This document shows positions 46,274 to 55,959 of a stretch of 64,000 nucleotides of DNA, one piece after another. The stretch is from NCBI RefSeq assembly GCF_002895005.1, contig NZ_POWF01000011.1:1-64000 (forward strand). Reading direction: 5' to 3'. The stretch is from Hanstruepera neustonica. Lineage in GTDB: Bacteria > Bacteroidota > Bacteroidia > Flavobacteriales > Flavobacteriaceae. The translations under genes were made by a program, and so were the position numbers. The number at the start of each line of letters is the position of its first letter. Within the stretch, counting starts at the first letter, position 1. Under the pieces are notes generated by a model, which did not search any database, had not been told where the DNA came from, and saw only the letters and a program-made list of their open reading frames with translations.

Positions 46274-47167
46274 TTAATACTGTCTGGGGTATAACTTGGT
46301 TTCAAAAACATCAAGTATCCCATTAATTTGGGCAAGCTCTTCGGTATTAAAAGTCAATAATGGCTTTTGTTTGGTTTTAATACGGCTTTGGTCATGTGTT
46401 TTTGATGATGGAAGCTTGTAAACCCGCTCAATATCCTTTATGGGTAAAATATCAAAGTAAGTACACAAGTCATAGAAAACCTGAATATCATGGAACAAGT
46501 TTTCGTATCTAACAACCCGGTGTTTATGCTCATAAGGCTTTAAAACCTCCAACGGAATAACATTTTCTATACACCAACGAAGGGTTAAGAGTTCTAAAGT
46601 TGTTAATTTGGATACCGCACCTAAATCAAATTGAAAACGATTTTTTACTAAATCCACTAACGGCTTCTGGGACGAAAAATGGCCCATATCAACTAACCAA
46701 GGAAAATTGGCACGCTGTTGAGAATAAAGTACATCATAAGGATTTCGAATCATATGAATGACCGGAATCCCGAACGCCTCGTTCATATATTTTGCTAAAA
46801 GATTGGCCCTAACAAACTTTATAATATATTTTTTGGGCAAAAATGGCCATAAATGCCGTTTAAATTGCCTATTACTATTTTGGGCAATCCAATCACAATC
46901 TACCCGATTCGCAAAAATTTGATGTAGATACCTGTAAGCTTCGGATGTTGTATCGAGTACTTCAATCCATTGGTCACAAAGCAAATAGCCTTTTGGGGTT
47001 CGGGTTTCATGTTCGGGTTCAAACAACAAACGGTACCGGTGCTGTTGTGCAATCGTTTCAGACAACCAACTAGTACCACTTCTAGCGGTTCCAACTATGA
47101 TTATATGCTTGCGGTACTGGTTCAAATTAATCCTTGTTAGTTTTAAGCTTAAGGTATAAGGCTTCAT
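46274..47167 (-). CDS. Sulfotransferase family protein (third of four)
   Basis: A 297-residue enzyme, with PAPS sites HIIIVGTARSGTSWLSETIA (about 21-40) and VIHMIRNPYDVLYSQQRANF (about 134-153). Lower similarity to the other three suggests a distinct acceptor. The ATG at 47167 makes a 41-base overlap with the GT4 gene. A TTG at 47125 directly after the GT4 stop would remove the overlap and still keep the whole PAPS loop, so the true start is uncertain. Confidence 0.82.
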   Translation of the reverse strand: MKPYTLSLKLTRINLNQYRKHIIIVGTARSGTSWLSETIAQQHRYRLLFEPEHETRTPKGYLLCDQWIEVLDTTSEAYRYLHQIFANRVDCDWIAQNSNRQFKRHLWPFLPKKYIIKFVRANLLAKYMNEAFGIPVIHMIRNPYDVLYSQQRANFPWLVDMGHFSSQKPLVDLVKNRFQFDLGAVSKLTTLELLTLRWCIENVIPLEVLKPYEHKHRVVRYENLFHDIQVFYDLCTYFDILPIKDIERVYKLPSSKTHDQSRIKTKQKPLLTFNTEELAQINGILDVFETKLYPRQY

Positions 47168-48224
47168 GCAAGCCTATAAAGCGTTCCAAAGTAAAATGGT
47201 TAATACAATAGGAACGTAAAGAGGCTCCTAATTGTCTTTGTTCATTATGGGAAAGTGATTTAATATCTAAAATCAATTTGCAAAGAGCATGAGAATCACC
47301 GGCTTTAAAAAGCAAATTTTTAAAATCCTTTAAAACATATTTAATACCTGAAATATTTGAACCCAATACCGGAATGCCCATACTCATGGCTTCAACCAGA
47401 GCCATGGGCATCCCTTCTTTGCGACCTTGGTCCAAGGTGGGAATCACGTAAAGGTTTGATGCAACAATATAGGGCCTAACATCAGCTGTTTTACCAATAA
47501 AACGAACCTGATTCTGTAAACCTAACGACTGACTCAATGCCTGCATGGCCTGCCCATAATCATTGCCATTATAACCTAAAATAGTTAACCTAACTTGTGG
47601 GTCTTTCAATTGATGAATGGCATGTAATAAAACTTCAATGCCTTTAACCGGAGCTAAATTGGCAACGGTAATAATCTGAAAAGTTTCTGATTCTGGTAAA
47701 TCCGGAAAATGTTCAGGGCTGTAATAAGCGGTATCAATACCTAAAGGTATTAAACTTTGCGCATGTTTATTGGGAAAATAAGCACGCATATCATCATTGA
47801 TTGTGATGATATGCTTAGCCAAAAAACTCTTGATCCGCCAATGTTTGCTTTCAAAACCCATCGCTTTTTTGGTATAAATCCATGGAATACCAGCTAGTTT
47901 AGCAGCTAAAGCTTCCGTCCAGTCATTACTCCATTGCCAAGAATGGATAAGGTCATAATCATGGGACTTAAAAAATTTGGAAATCTTTAAAACACGAAAC
48001 AACAAGCTAAAGTAAGGTCTGTATGCGGTTTTGGTCTTAAAAACATGTATAGGCAAATTCAAAGATTGTATAACCTTAAAATAGTGACCTCTATCATGTC
48101 CACAGGCTATCTCAATATCAAACTTATTGTGGTCAAGGCCATGAATTAAATCATAAATAACTTTACCACTACCTGCGGTATCAAAATTAGAGGTTGTAAA
48201 AAGGATACGTATTTTTTTACTCAT
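47127..48224 (-). CDS. Glycosyltransferase family 4 protein
   Basis: A 365-residue GT-B enzyme. The acceptor loop is FTTSNFDTAGSGKVIYDLIHG (read in two halves), the donor domain starts with FQIITVANLAPVKGIEVLLH, and VIPTLDQGRKEGMPMALVEA with MSMGIPVLGSN forms the EX7E site. The donor is unknown. It overlaps the acetyltransferase gene by 8 bases upstream, and its 3' end overlaps the third sulfotransferase reading frame. Confidence 0.88.
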   Translation of the reverse strand: MSKKIRILFTTSNFDTAGSGKVIYDLIHGLDHNKFDIEIACGHDRGHYFKVIQSLNLPIHVFKTKTAYRPYFSLLFRVLKISKFFKSHDYDLIHSWQWSNDWTEALAAKLAGIPWIYTKKAMGFESKHWRIKSFLAKHIITINDDMRAYFPNKHAQSLIPLGIDTAYYSPEHFPDLPESETFQIITVANLAPVKGIEVLLHAIHQLKDPQVRLTILGYNGNDYGQAMQALSQSLGLQNQVRFIGKTADVRPYIVASNLYVIPTLDQGRKEGMPMALVEAMSMGIPVLGSNISGIKYVLKDFKNLLFKAGDSHALCKLILDIKSLSHNEQRQLGASLRSYCINHFTLERFIGLHEALYLKLKTNKD

Positions 48225-48795
48225 GTGATAATCTGCGTATTACTTTAGCAGGATTCCCAGCCACAACACTATGAGATGGCACATCTTTTACAACAACCGA
48301 TCCGGCTCCAATAACAACATGGTTACCTATATTAATGGCGCCTATAATAACCACTTGGGCACCAACGGTAACGTCATCACCAATAACGGGCAACAAACTA
48401 TTGTCATTATGCTTGTTTCCAATGGTTAATCCATTTCGAAATTGAAAATTTTTCCCAATGGACTGGGCATTAATAACAGTCCCAAATGGATGGTAGCACA
48501 TCAATCCCCCGCCTATAGGAGTGCTTTTAAAAATCTTACAATTAAAGTTTTTGGCAAATAGCTTATAAAACCAAGGTTTTTGTTTGATACGCCAAAAAAA
48601 CAAAAAGGCAAATTCAGGATAATAAAGCATAAGATGATCAAACTGCTTATGGGGTGTAGCAGACGCCACCTCACTCCCTCGTACCTCTAAAGTCTGTTGC
48701 ATATCGGCCTGAATAATAGCATTACTGGATACATAACGCTTGTACAAAGACCGTATTAAAAGTTTTTTTATAATATGTGTTATGCGTCGGGTCAC
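48217..48795 (-). CDS. Hexapeptide-repeat acyltransferase (serine acetyltransferase-like)
   Basis: A 192-residue protein. A helical N-terminal part (about 1-95) precedes a left-handed beta-helix of hexapeptide repeats (about 100-180), with IGDDVTVGAQVVIIGAINIG and HVVIGAGSVVVKDVPSHSVV, ending in AGNPAKVIRRL. The fold is that of CysE and related sugar or serine acetyltransferases. In this locus it probably O-acetylates a sugar rather than making O-acetylserine. It starts 4 bases after the GT2 stop. Confidence 0.82.
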   Translation of the reverse strand: MTRRITHIIKKLLIRSLYKRYVSSNAIIQADMQQTLEVRGSEVASATPHKQFDHLMLYYPEFAFLFFWRIKQKPWFYKLFAKNFNCKIFKSTPIGGGLMCYHPFGTVINAQSIGKNFQFRNGLTIGNKHNDNSLLPVIGDDVTVGAQVVIIGAINIGNHVVIGAGSVVVKDVPSHSVVAGNPAKVIRRLSHE

Positions 48796-48799
48796 TGGC

Positions 48800-49804
48800 T
48801 TAAGGTTTTTGTTGAGGCATCTTTTTTATAACAAACGGTACAATATAATAACTATATAGTTTTACCATAAAAGAAAATGGAAACAAAGCTAAAATAGCCA
48901 AATAAATCCGAATAAGTGTTGGGATGTTAACCTCGGGGATTTCTTTAAACAATTGGTTTTTTAGAGCAACCCGTTTTGAAAAACCTTGAGTAAAAGCAAT
49001 TTGTCGTCCCATAGATTGAAACAACTGACTAAATAACAGGGTCTCAAAACGCTTTGGCACATCATACTCAAAATAAAAAGGCAAATGCTCTTTCACCAAA
49101 CGAGGCCATACCATAAAGGCACGTGGCATTTTCTTTTTAACACCTTGTATCAGGGAAACCTCATGCTTAAAATACAAATAAATATAGGTGTCAATATAGG
49201 CAACATGACAGAGCATCCCCAATTTAATATCAAATGCCAAATCAGTTCCAATTATAGGCAACTGTTCGGTGTAGCAACCAATGGTTTCAAACACCCTGCG
49301 ACGATGCATATAAGCCCCTTCTCCAACCACCGAGCCTAAATCAGAAAACCATTGCAAACCCCAATAAGGCTTATCTTTCAATTGCACCTCATGGGTTTCA
49401 TCTAAAGACATGTCAATGGTAGCCAGTGTTTTATGGGTTTTATACATCTTGCCAAATACAGCATCAATGTCTGGATGGGAATCCAATACAGCCATCAAGC
49501 GCTTCAGCGCACCTGGAAATACTTGATCATCAACATCTAACTGGTAGAGGTACTCGCCTTGAGCCTTTTCAATACCCATATTTCTAGCTTGGGCTTCTCC
49601 TTGTTTTGGCTGATGATAGAGCTTAACATAAGGGTTTTCGCGTTGAAGATCTTTTATAATAAGTTCCGATTGATCTTTAGAATTATTATCAATGTATAAT
49701 ATCTCATGGGCTATGGTCTCAAGCCCCTGATTCATGATAGATTCATACGATCGCCTTATAAATTTTTCCCCATTATAAACGGGTATAATAATAGATAACT
49801 TCAT
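48800..49804 (-). CDS. Glycosyltransferase family 2 protein
   Basis: A 334-residue GT-A enzyme. The start MKLSIIIPVYNGEKFIRRSY is classical, followed by ILYIDNNSKDQSELII and EYLYQLDVDDQVFPGALKRL, where DVDD is the metal-binding DxD region. A C-terminal hydrophobic part (about 295-330) may attach it to the membrane. The donor is unknown. It sits between the hexapeptide transferase and the stand-alone asparagine-synthetase-like gene. Confidence 0.88.
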   Translation of the reverse strand: MKLSIIIPVYNGEKFIRRSYESIMNQGLETIAHEILYIDNNSKDQSELIIKDLQRENPYVKLYHQPKQGEAQARNMGIEKAQGEYLYQLDVDDQVFPGALKRLMAVLDSHPDIDAVFGKMYKTHKTLATIDMSLDETHEVQLKDKPYWGLQWFSDLGSVVGEGAYMHRRRVFETIGCYTEQLPIIGTDLAFDIKLGMLCHVAYIDTYIYLYFKHEVSLIQGVKKKMPRAFMVWPRLVKEHLPFYFEYDVPKRFETLLFSQLFQSMGRQIAFTQGFSKRVALKNQLFKEIPEVNIPTLIRIYLAILALFPFSFMVKLYSYYIVPFVIKKMPQQKP

Positions 49805-49819
49805 GAGTTCATTAGTTCA

Positions 49820-51205
49820 TTAATCCTTAAAATGTTTGTGCCACAAGGCCATAGTCAGCAACATGCTCACTGGGTGAGAATATTGAACCACATCCTCTTG
49901 CTGGAACAGCTTGTAAAACTTGCTAATAAGGTCCTGCGGTATAAATTCAAAAAACGTATCATCAAACAAATAACTTTTTAACTGCCTATCATTATAGTCA
50001 CCCAAAAATTGTAATTCAAAATTACGTTGTATATAGGGTTTCCCCACAGCACCTTGAATCAAGCGCTGCAATTTATTTGCAATCCTAAAGGGCAAATTAT
50101 AGGGGGTTCTGTTCCACTCATAATTATTAAGATTATAAGGGCGATTGGCCTGCCAGGTAATATGAGATAACGGTTTATGCTGTTGCAAATGGGCAATCTG
50201 CAAACGTCTATCAGCTAAATAGGCTTCCGGAATGGTACAGATAAATTCACACATCCTGTTATCATAATATGGGAGCGTGATCGGGTTTGCCGCTTCAAAC
50301 ACACTTAAATTAGTGGTTGTCCATCGGTGCGCCCATTGGCTTGTTTTAAAAGCCCGTATTTTGGCACTCACATTATCAATCTGAATAGCCGATAACGAGG
50401 CGGCAATCCTACTAATAAAATACGATTTAAAATCTCCAGCTAGACCCCATGCCTGCCAAAGGGCATTGGCAAATGCCAGTCCACCGGGTTTCAACATTTT
50501 CTTCATTAATAGGGGTATAATGGCATCTTCTGGCGTACCTTCAGGCGCACCTTTATCAAAAAGCACATCACCCCAGTGTCCCAAAGAAAACACACCTGGC
50601 ATCTGCTTCAGTTCTGGCAACACAGCCATCTGTCTGGGGTGGGTAAATTCTGAAAGACATTGGTTTATTTGCGCTAAATCATCTATACAGTCCCATAAAT
50701 AACCTTTGGGTATTTCAAACGATTCAAAACTAAAACCACACACTGCGGCAATTTGTTTGGCAATATGGTGTTCAGGGTAACCTTGTTTAAAATGATAACT
50801 AAAAGCATGCACGGGGTTATCCAAATCCTTTAACACCATAGCCTGACTCCTACTATCCAATCCACCCGACAAAGGCAAAATTACAGCACAAGCACCCACC
50901 TGATCTTTTACAATGGTCGTCAATAGGGCAACATAATCCTCTAGCGCGGTTTCAAATGATATATCGCGCGGACTGTAATGCCATTTAAAATGAGGGGTAC
51001 TGGATGTCAAAAAACCTTGGGCATCAATCTGGTGGTCATGGGCTGGCAATAGGCACACGGTATCTTTCCAATAAGTATCGCCATCCATAAAAAAACCCGT
51101 AGCAGCAAAAATGCACAGGGCTTCTAGATGTGGTTCATGCGGTTCTTTGATAGCAGCAAACTGCTGTTTACTGGGAAGAATTTTGGTGGTTACGGTTTTC
51201 ATCAT
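49820..51205 (-). CDS. Asparagine synthetase-like protein lacking the glutaminase domain
   Basis: A 461-residue protein. The PP-loop ILPLSGGLDSRSQAMVL (SGGLDS at 113-118) and later TLPYYDNRMCEFICTIPEAY place it in the asparagine synthase superfamily. The N-terminal region has no Cys2 or RGPDS-type glutaminase motifs, so it cannot take ammonia from glutamine on its own. It may adenylate a carboxylate and use free ammonia or an amine as nucleophile, like beta-lactam synthetase relatives. It does not resemble asnB at 22908 outside the PP-loop. Role in the glycan is inferred. Confidence 0.76.
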   Translation of the reverse strand: MMKTVTTKILPSKQQFAAIKEPHEPHLEALCIFAATGFFMDGDTYWKDTVCLLPAHDHQIDAQGFLTSSTPHFKWHYSPRDISFETALEDYVALLTTIVKDQVGACAVILPLSGGLDSRSQAMVLKDLDNPVHAFSYHFKQGYPEHHIAKQIAAVCGFSFESFEIPKGYLWDCIDDLAQINQCLSEFTHPRQMAVLPELKQMPGVFSLGHWGDVLFDKGAPEGTPEDAIIPLLMKKMLKPGGLAFANALWQAWGLAGDFKSYFISRIAASLSAIQIDNVSAKIRAFKTSQWAHRWTTTNLSVFEAANPITLPYYDNRMCEFICTIPEAYLADRRLQIAHLQQHKPLSHITWQANRPYNLNNYEWNRTPYNLPFRIANKLQRLIQGAVGKPYIQRNFELQFLGDYNDRQLKSYLFDDTFFEFIPQDLISKFYKLFQQEDVVQYSHPVSMLLTMALWHKHFKD

Positions 51206-51267
51206 TTCAGAGGACTAATATAATAAAAAGTCCACAGCATATGTCCATAATAATTAAGCCTTATCAA

Positions 51268-52026
51268 TCAAAATAACCGCTTAAACGCTTCAAAATCTAT
51301 CAAATTAAGATGTGCGCTTCTATGCTGGTCAAACACGTGGTATTCATAAAACAAGTTGGTAGCTGCTATAGGGTTGCCTATGGCTTGGGTTTTTGATAAG
51401 ATGCCAACACCCCAATCCGTATCAACACAGCACGAATAAACATCCGGATTAAAACGCCATTTCATAAAGGCTTTCCAAGTAGTACCATTCCAGTATTTTT
51501 CTGCGGGCGAATGATTAAACCTAAAAGTCTCTCTAGCATGCCACTCACTGGGCGGATTGCAATCATGTAGCACAACAAAACCATCATCTTTTAAGTATTT
51601 CAAACTATGTTGTATATCCAAATCAACCTGTTCGGCAAGATGCAACCCATCAATAAATATCACGTCAAATTGGGTATCAGGCAGTATGGAACCGGCATCC
51701 AGCTGTTCAAAAAACGCATCGCTTGTCATGGCAAAATCAACAGGGTTTTCTTCAAACTCCAATCCCGGATCCACACTATATTTTTGATCAGCCTGTATAT
51801 GGACAAAATTATCCTTCGGATTCCGGACACCTATCTCCAAATAATGGGTTTCTCCTGAACATTGGGATAATATAAAATTAATAATATCCGTTCGTAACGG
51901 TCGTTTTGAAATCTCTGCTCGGGTCTTCTTTTTACCCGTGCGGTAGTAGGTGTTTTCTAAAAATTGCTTCCCAGCAAAATAGTATTTAAAAAACGGTATT
52001 TTTTTTAAGTGTTTTTTGAATCCCAT
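51268..52026 (-). CDS. Class I SAM-dependent methyltransferase
   Basis: A 252-residue protein. ETHYLEIGVRNPKDNFVHIQ (about 59-78) is the SAM-binding motif I, with FDVIFIDGLHLAEQVDLDI and GFVVLHDCNPPSEW further along, which matches the Methyltransf_24 family (a relative of O-methyltransferases acting on sugars). The C-terminal 80 residues, with the paired cysteines of VYSCCVDTDWGVG, are not assigned. Start MGFKKHLKKIPFF is a basic amphipathic stretch. Role in glycan methylation is inferred. Confidence 0.8.
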   Translation of the reverse strand: MGFKKHLKKIPFFKYYFAGKQFLENTYYRTGKKKTRAEISKRPLRTDIINFILSQCSGETHYLEIGVRNPKDNFVHIQADQKYSVDPGLEFEENPVDFAMTSDAFFEQLDAGSILPDTQFDVIFIDGLHLAEQVDLDIQHSLKYLKDDGFVVLHDCNPPSEWHARETFRFNHSPAEKYWNGTTWKAFMKWRFNPDVYSCCVDTDWGVGILSKTQAIGNPIAATNLFYEYHVFDQHRSAHLNLIDFEAFKRLF

Positions 52027-52097
52027 TACAGGTTAATTATTGAGATATGGCTTCAATCCTAATTTATACAATGGGATAAAATTACCACTTTTTAATA

Positions 52098-53120
52098 TTA
52101 ATTAATAGCTAATGTCTGCTTTAATACACGTTTAAAATAGTTTCTTAAAAAAGCCGGACGACCTCGATGCGTCACAAAGCTATAAGTTCCCATAAGCCTG
52201 CGCGTTTGTGCATAAGCCGTATCATCTATAAACCCCATGTCGTGCAAGGCTATCAAATTTTGCCTCACGGAGTCTTGCAACTTAAAATCCAAACTAAAAA
52301 AGAAATTATTGTAGTAAAACCGTAACACATCTGCTTGACTACTGGGTAATCCCTTAAAGTATGGAATATAGTAATGCAATAACCGCAATTTATCCTTGTA
52401 AATAGCCCCACTTTGCTTACCCTTTTTAGTCGTATTACTCCCATGCAGTCGCATATAGTTTAAGGGCTTGTTTACAAACAAAATGTCCCCATGGAGTGCC
52501 ATATGTAAATAGGTAAATACATCACCCGTGTTCTTAAATAGTTCTAACACGTTCATATCTATTGTGGTCAGTAATGATTTTCTAAACAACGCACTACTGG
52601 CATTCACAATAATCATTTTGTTCAAAAGATACTTTGTAGCATTATGGGCATCGATAAGGTTACTAGCTGCAACCAAATCTTTATAAATTCGTTTACTTTC
52701 AGAAACCAGTCCAAGTTCATCACCCTGGGCATTCACTTTACAGGTATCTGTAAACACCATTCCCAAAGCGTCTTGCGCGTTTAGGGCTGCCACCGTATGT
52801 TCCAGAAAATAAGGATCGGCATAATCATCACTCTCGGCTATCCATATAAAAGTACCTTGGGCCAACCCAATACCTTTGGACCACTGTTTGTAAACCGAAC
52901 CCGAATTAACCGTATTGATAACCACATGCGATACTTTAGGATGATTGGCATACGCCTGTAATAAAGCTTGACTACCATCTTGAGAGGCATCATCCAAAAT
53001 GATAACCTCAAAATCCTGAAACGTTTGATTAAATATAGAATCTAGACGCTGTTCCAAATAAGGCGCATGATTAAAATTGGGTACAATAACCGATACGGTA
53101 ATAGGTTTAGGCGTCATCAT
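52098..53120 (-). CDS. Glycosyltransferase family 2 protein
   Basis: A 340-residue GT-A enzyme. It begins TVSVIVPNFNHAPYLEQRLD with EVIILDDASQDGSQALLQ and IWIAESDDYADPYFLEHTV, where ESDD is the metal site. The end is basic (FKRVLKQTLAIN). The donor is unknown. It overlaps the next gene upstream, the GT-like protein, by 4 bases. Confidence 0.88.
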   Translation of the reverse strand: MMTPKPITVSVIVPNFNHAPYLEQRLDSIFNQTFQDFEVIILDDASQDGSQALLQAYANHPKVSHVVINTVNSGSVYKQWSKGIGLAQGTFIWIAESDDYADPYFLEHTVAALNAQDALGMVFTDTCKVNAQGDELGLVSESKRIYKDLVAASNLIDAHNATKYLLNKMIIVNASSALFRKSLLTTIDMNVLELFKNTGDVFTYLHMALHGDILFVNKPLNYMRLHGSNTTKKGKQSGAIYKDKLRLLHYYIPYFKGLPSSQADVLRFYYNNFFFSLDFKLQDSVRQNLIALHDMGFIDDTAYAQTRRLMGTYSFVTHRGRPAFLRNYFKRVLKQTLAIN

Positions 53121-53935
53121 CGCGTTTTCATTAAACGTTGTATAGCTTCCTGCATTCTCGATTCACTGGAACCCAACTGTTGCCTACCGGCCGTTCCCGA
53201 AATATATAAATTGGGTAAATGGTGGATTAAATTAGCCTCAAACTCCGAAATACAAATCAATTTCTTAAGACCAGCATATTGAAAAATATCCGTATTCACC
53301 TTGCACTTTAAAGAATAATTACCATAAACAGGAACCCTTACTCCTAGCAGTTTCAAAAATTTCCGAAACGCCTTTTGTACAATATTATAGCGTTTGTCTG
53401 GAGCCAATGCCACAAAATCCAAGCGCTTCCCTATCCGTAATAATTGGGCTTGGGTTAAAATAAAAGAAGCTTGATGAATGTTATTAAAATGGGCAAATGT
53501 TTTGCCACCATACCGTTTCACACTCCGGTAATCCCATTCAAACGGGATATGGTAGCCTGGGTAAAAGCGCCCTTCGGGGCTTTCCTCATATTGTATAAGG
53601 CCCGCAATACGATTCTTTGGTAAAATACGGGTGTACTCCAAATGCTTGTCCACATGCTGTTCTAAAAACAAATGGTCATTTTCACCATATATAAAAATGT
53701 CATAGGCATCTCGGTTGTCCCATAGGGTTTGCCTACAAGTAAGCGGCAAGTATTGGTAGTTGTCCAATTCAAAAATTTGAACCCTATCAATACCAGTTAT
53801 ATCCAAAGCCACATTACTGTTCACAATCACGGTCACATCATAGTGTTCAAAGGCTTTCAACTGGGCAACCACCTGGGCCAGATAATCCAATTGCTCATCG
53901 CCATAATTAACCAATACCGCTAGAACCCTATTCAT
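53117..53935 (-). CDS. Unrecognised protein, possibly GT-A-like
   Basis: A 272-residue soluble protein without a named domain that I recognise. It starts MNRVLAVLVNYGDEQLDYLA and has a DIFIYGENDHLFLEQHVDKH segment (about 79-98), which could serve as a DxD-like metal site, so it may be a distant glycosyltransferase. The C-terminal part contains GLKKLICISEFEANLIHHLP. It is probably translationally coupled to the following GT2 gene (4-base overlap), and may act with it. Confidence 0.6.
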   Translation of the reverse strand: MNRVLAVLVNYGDEQLDYLAQVVAQLKAFEHYDVTVIVNSNVALDITGIDRVQIFELDNYQYLPLTCRQTLWDNRDAYDIFIYGENDHLFLEQHVDKHLEYTRILPKNRIAGLIQYEESPEGRFYPGYHIPFEWDYRSVKRYGGKTFAHFNNIHQASFILTQAQLLRIGKRLDFVALAPDKRYNIVQKAFRKFLKLLGVRVPVYGNYSLKCKVNTDIFQYAGLKKLICISEFEANLIHHLPNLYISGTAGRQQLGSSESRMQEAIQRLMKTR

Positions 53936-54030
53936 GTTGTTTTCTATAATTGTCTTTATTTTTTGAATGCACTAAACTAATAAAACTTTAATAAGAATAA
54001 ACAGTCAAAAAAACAGAATCACAAATGCCT

Positions 54031-55260
54031 TTATAAACTATCATACAATGCAATCATTTTTTGGGTTTGTAGGGCTAATGAAAATTCTTCAGAAACAAAG
54101 CCTCTCCCGGCTTCTCCCATGGTCTCTATTAAGGTTGGCGTTTCTATTAATTGTTGGATGGCCTTAGCATACAAATTAACTTGCTTTTCGGGCACCAAAA
54201 AACCAGAACCACCATCAATAAGGGTATAAGGTACACCGCCACAATCAAACGCTACAACAGCAAGCTTCATAGCCTGGGCTTCGGCAGTTGCCAATCCTTG
54301 CGCTTCTGCCCTATTTCGGGCATCGGTTATGGAACTCATCAAAAAAACATCATGACTATTATAAAGGTCTTTGAGCTCTAGTTGGCTTTTTTGTCCTACT
54401 AAATGAACAATAGATTCTAAAGCTAGACTTTTTATATGTGTTTCTAAATCAGCCTGCAACGGTCCTTCTCCTACTATCGTATATTCCACCAAAAACCCCC
54501 AGTCTTTCAATAATCTAACAGCGTCTATGGCATATTGATGCCCCTTTAATTCAATAAGCCTACCCACAGATAGTAGTTTCAAAGGCCTTTTGCCATCAAA
54601 CACCTGTTTATGAGTTTGGGGTATAAAAAAATCGAGATTCACACCCATGGGGATAACCTGTATTTTTTTGGAGTCACAACCCAAGGCTTTTACTTTGTCC
54701 TCTAAATATGGGGTGTTTACGGTTACATAATCAGAATAATGGATAGCACCATAACGTTTTTTGGCCAATGTCACACGTTTAGCTTCATCCCGAAAATGGG
54801 CATCATAACCATGAAAGGTGGTAATAAGCTTGCCTTTTAAAAAACCAACTGACTTTAACAGTTCTAAATCAAAAATAGAATCCGCAAACTGGGCATGAAA
54901 TATACTGACATCCCGAAATTGTTCATAGTAATGGAATTTAAAGGGAAAAATCAAAAAGCGGTCATAAAAACTGGCCTGCTTTACTTGATGTATAAAACGG
55001 GCATATTTAACCAAACAATAGAAGTTTAGCAACACACGCTTAATAGGGTTATGCGGTATACCACTTTCTAAAACCCGAACAACCTGATCAATATTATACT
55101 TTTTTAAGACCTCGCTTTGCGAACTATTGGCAACACCCAAATAGGTAAGGGTGAGTACCAATATGTCATAGCCTGCTTTTTGGGATGCAATAAGTTGGTT
55201 AACCACAAATGTCTCACTGACATTGGGAAATGACGGCACCAAAAAGCATATTTTTTTCAT
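54031..55260 (-). CDS. Glycosyltransferase family 4 protein (WcaL-like)
   Basis: A 409-residue GT-B enzyme. The start MKKICFLVPSFPNVSETFVV has the SETF acceptor loop found in WcaL-like enzymes. The donor domain shows LLSVGRLIELKGHQYAIDAV and a nucleotide-sugar site at NRAEAQGLATAEAQAMKLAV. Third member of the SETF-type group in the locus. The donor is unknown. It starts 9 bases after the methyltransferase stop. Confidence 0.88.
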   Translation of the reverse strand: MKKICFLVPSFPNVSETFVVNQLIASQKAGYDILVLTLTYLGVANSSQSEVLKKYNIDQVVRVLESGIPHNPIKRVLLNFYCLVKYARFIHQVKQASFYDRFLIFPFKFHYYEQFRDVSIFHAQFADSIFDLELLKSVGFLKGKLITTFHGYDAHFRDEAKRVTLAKKRYGAIHYSDYVTVNTPYLEDKVKALGCDSKKIQVIPMGVNLDFFIPQTHKQVFDGKRPLKLLSVGRLIELKGHQYAIDAVRLLKDWGFLVEYTIVGEGPLQADLETHIKSLALESIVHLVGQKSQLELKDLYNSHDVFLMSSITDARNRAEAQGLATAEAQAMKLAVVAFDCGGVPYTLIDGGSGFLVPEKQVNLYAKAIQQLIETPTLIETMGEAGRGFVSEEFSLALQTQKMIALYDSL

Positions 55261-55269
55261 ATTAAAGTC

Positions 55270-55959
55270 TTAATTAAGCCTGTAAAACCTTAACATAAAT
55301 TGTTGGTCTCCTAGTTCTTTATTTGAAACATGTCCCAAATCTTTTAATTGACCAATAACTTCGAGCCCTAAATTTACATTTTGAGCTAATTCTTTATAAA
55401 AATCAATGGATCTAAAAACTACTGGGAACCCTTGCCATTGACCATCTTCATTTTCAATACAATTAACATTTGCATAAAAACTACCTTTAGAATCCAAATG
55501 TTCACTTATAAAAGAAAAACAATCTTTAGCAATGTCATCTTTTAAATGAATAAGCACCGAAAACGCAAATATCATATCAAATTTTACATCAATTTTTAAT
55601 GCTTTAAAATCTTCAAATAATATTAAGTTCGGATTTTTGTGTTCTAGCTGTTCTTGTCTTAACTCATTCTTACCTTCATTAATGGCCTCACTCCTAACAT
55701 CAATACCATAATAATTCTCTTCATTTAAAAATTCTATTATTGGTATACCTCCCCGCAATGTTCCACACCCTACATCCAAAAACTTATGATGTTTTTGCAT
55801 ACCATTTTGTTTTAAAAAATCGATTTGAAATTGTTGTTTCATTTTCCAAAGCTTTGGAGGACCTACCAAGCTATGTCGCTTCTCCTTTTCAGTTAGCGCT
55901 TTCTTCTTTCTTTTCTTTTTAAAATATTTATTATATATTTTTTTTAAGGTCTGTTTCAT
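55270..55959 (-). CDS. Class I SAM-dependent methyltransferase
   Basis: A 229-residue protein. Its N-terminus is very lysine-rich (about 5-28). FLDVGCGTLRGGIPIIEFL (about 61-79) is motif I, YYGIDVRSEAINEGKNEL follows, and FDMIFAFSVLIHLKDDIAKD is motif III-like. The fold is Methyltransf_11/25. The basic N-terminus could bind membrane phospholipid or a polyanion. The ATG is 29 bases inside the end of the sulfotransferase gene. Confidence 0.82.
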   Translation of the reverse strand: MKQTLKKIYNKYFKKKRKKKALTEKEKRHSLVGPPKLWKMKQQFQIDFLKQNGMQKHHKFLDVGCGTLRGGIPIIEFLNEENYYGIDVRSEAINEGKNELRQEQLEHKNPNLILFEDFKALKIDVKFDMIFAFSVLIHLKDDIAKDCFSFISEHLDSKGSFYANVNCIENEDGQWQGFPVVFRSIDFYKELAQNVNLGLEVIGQLKDLGHVSNKELGDQQFMLRFYRLN

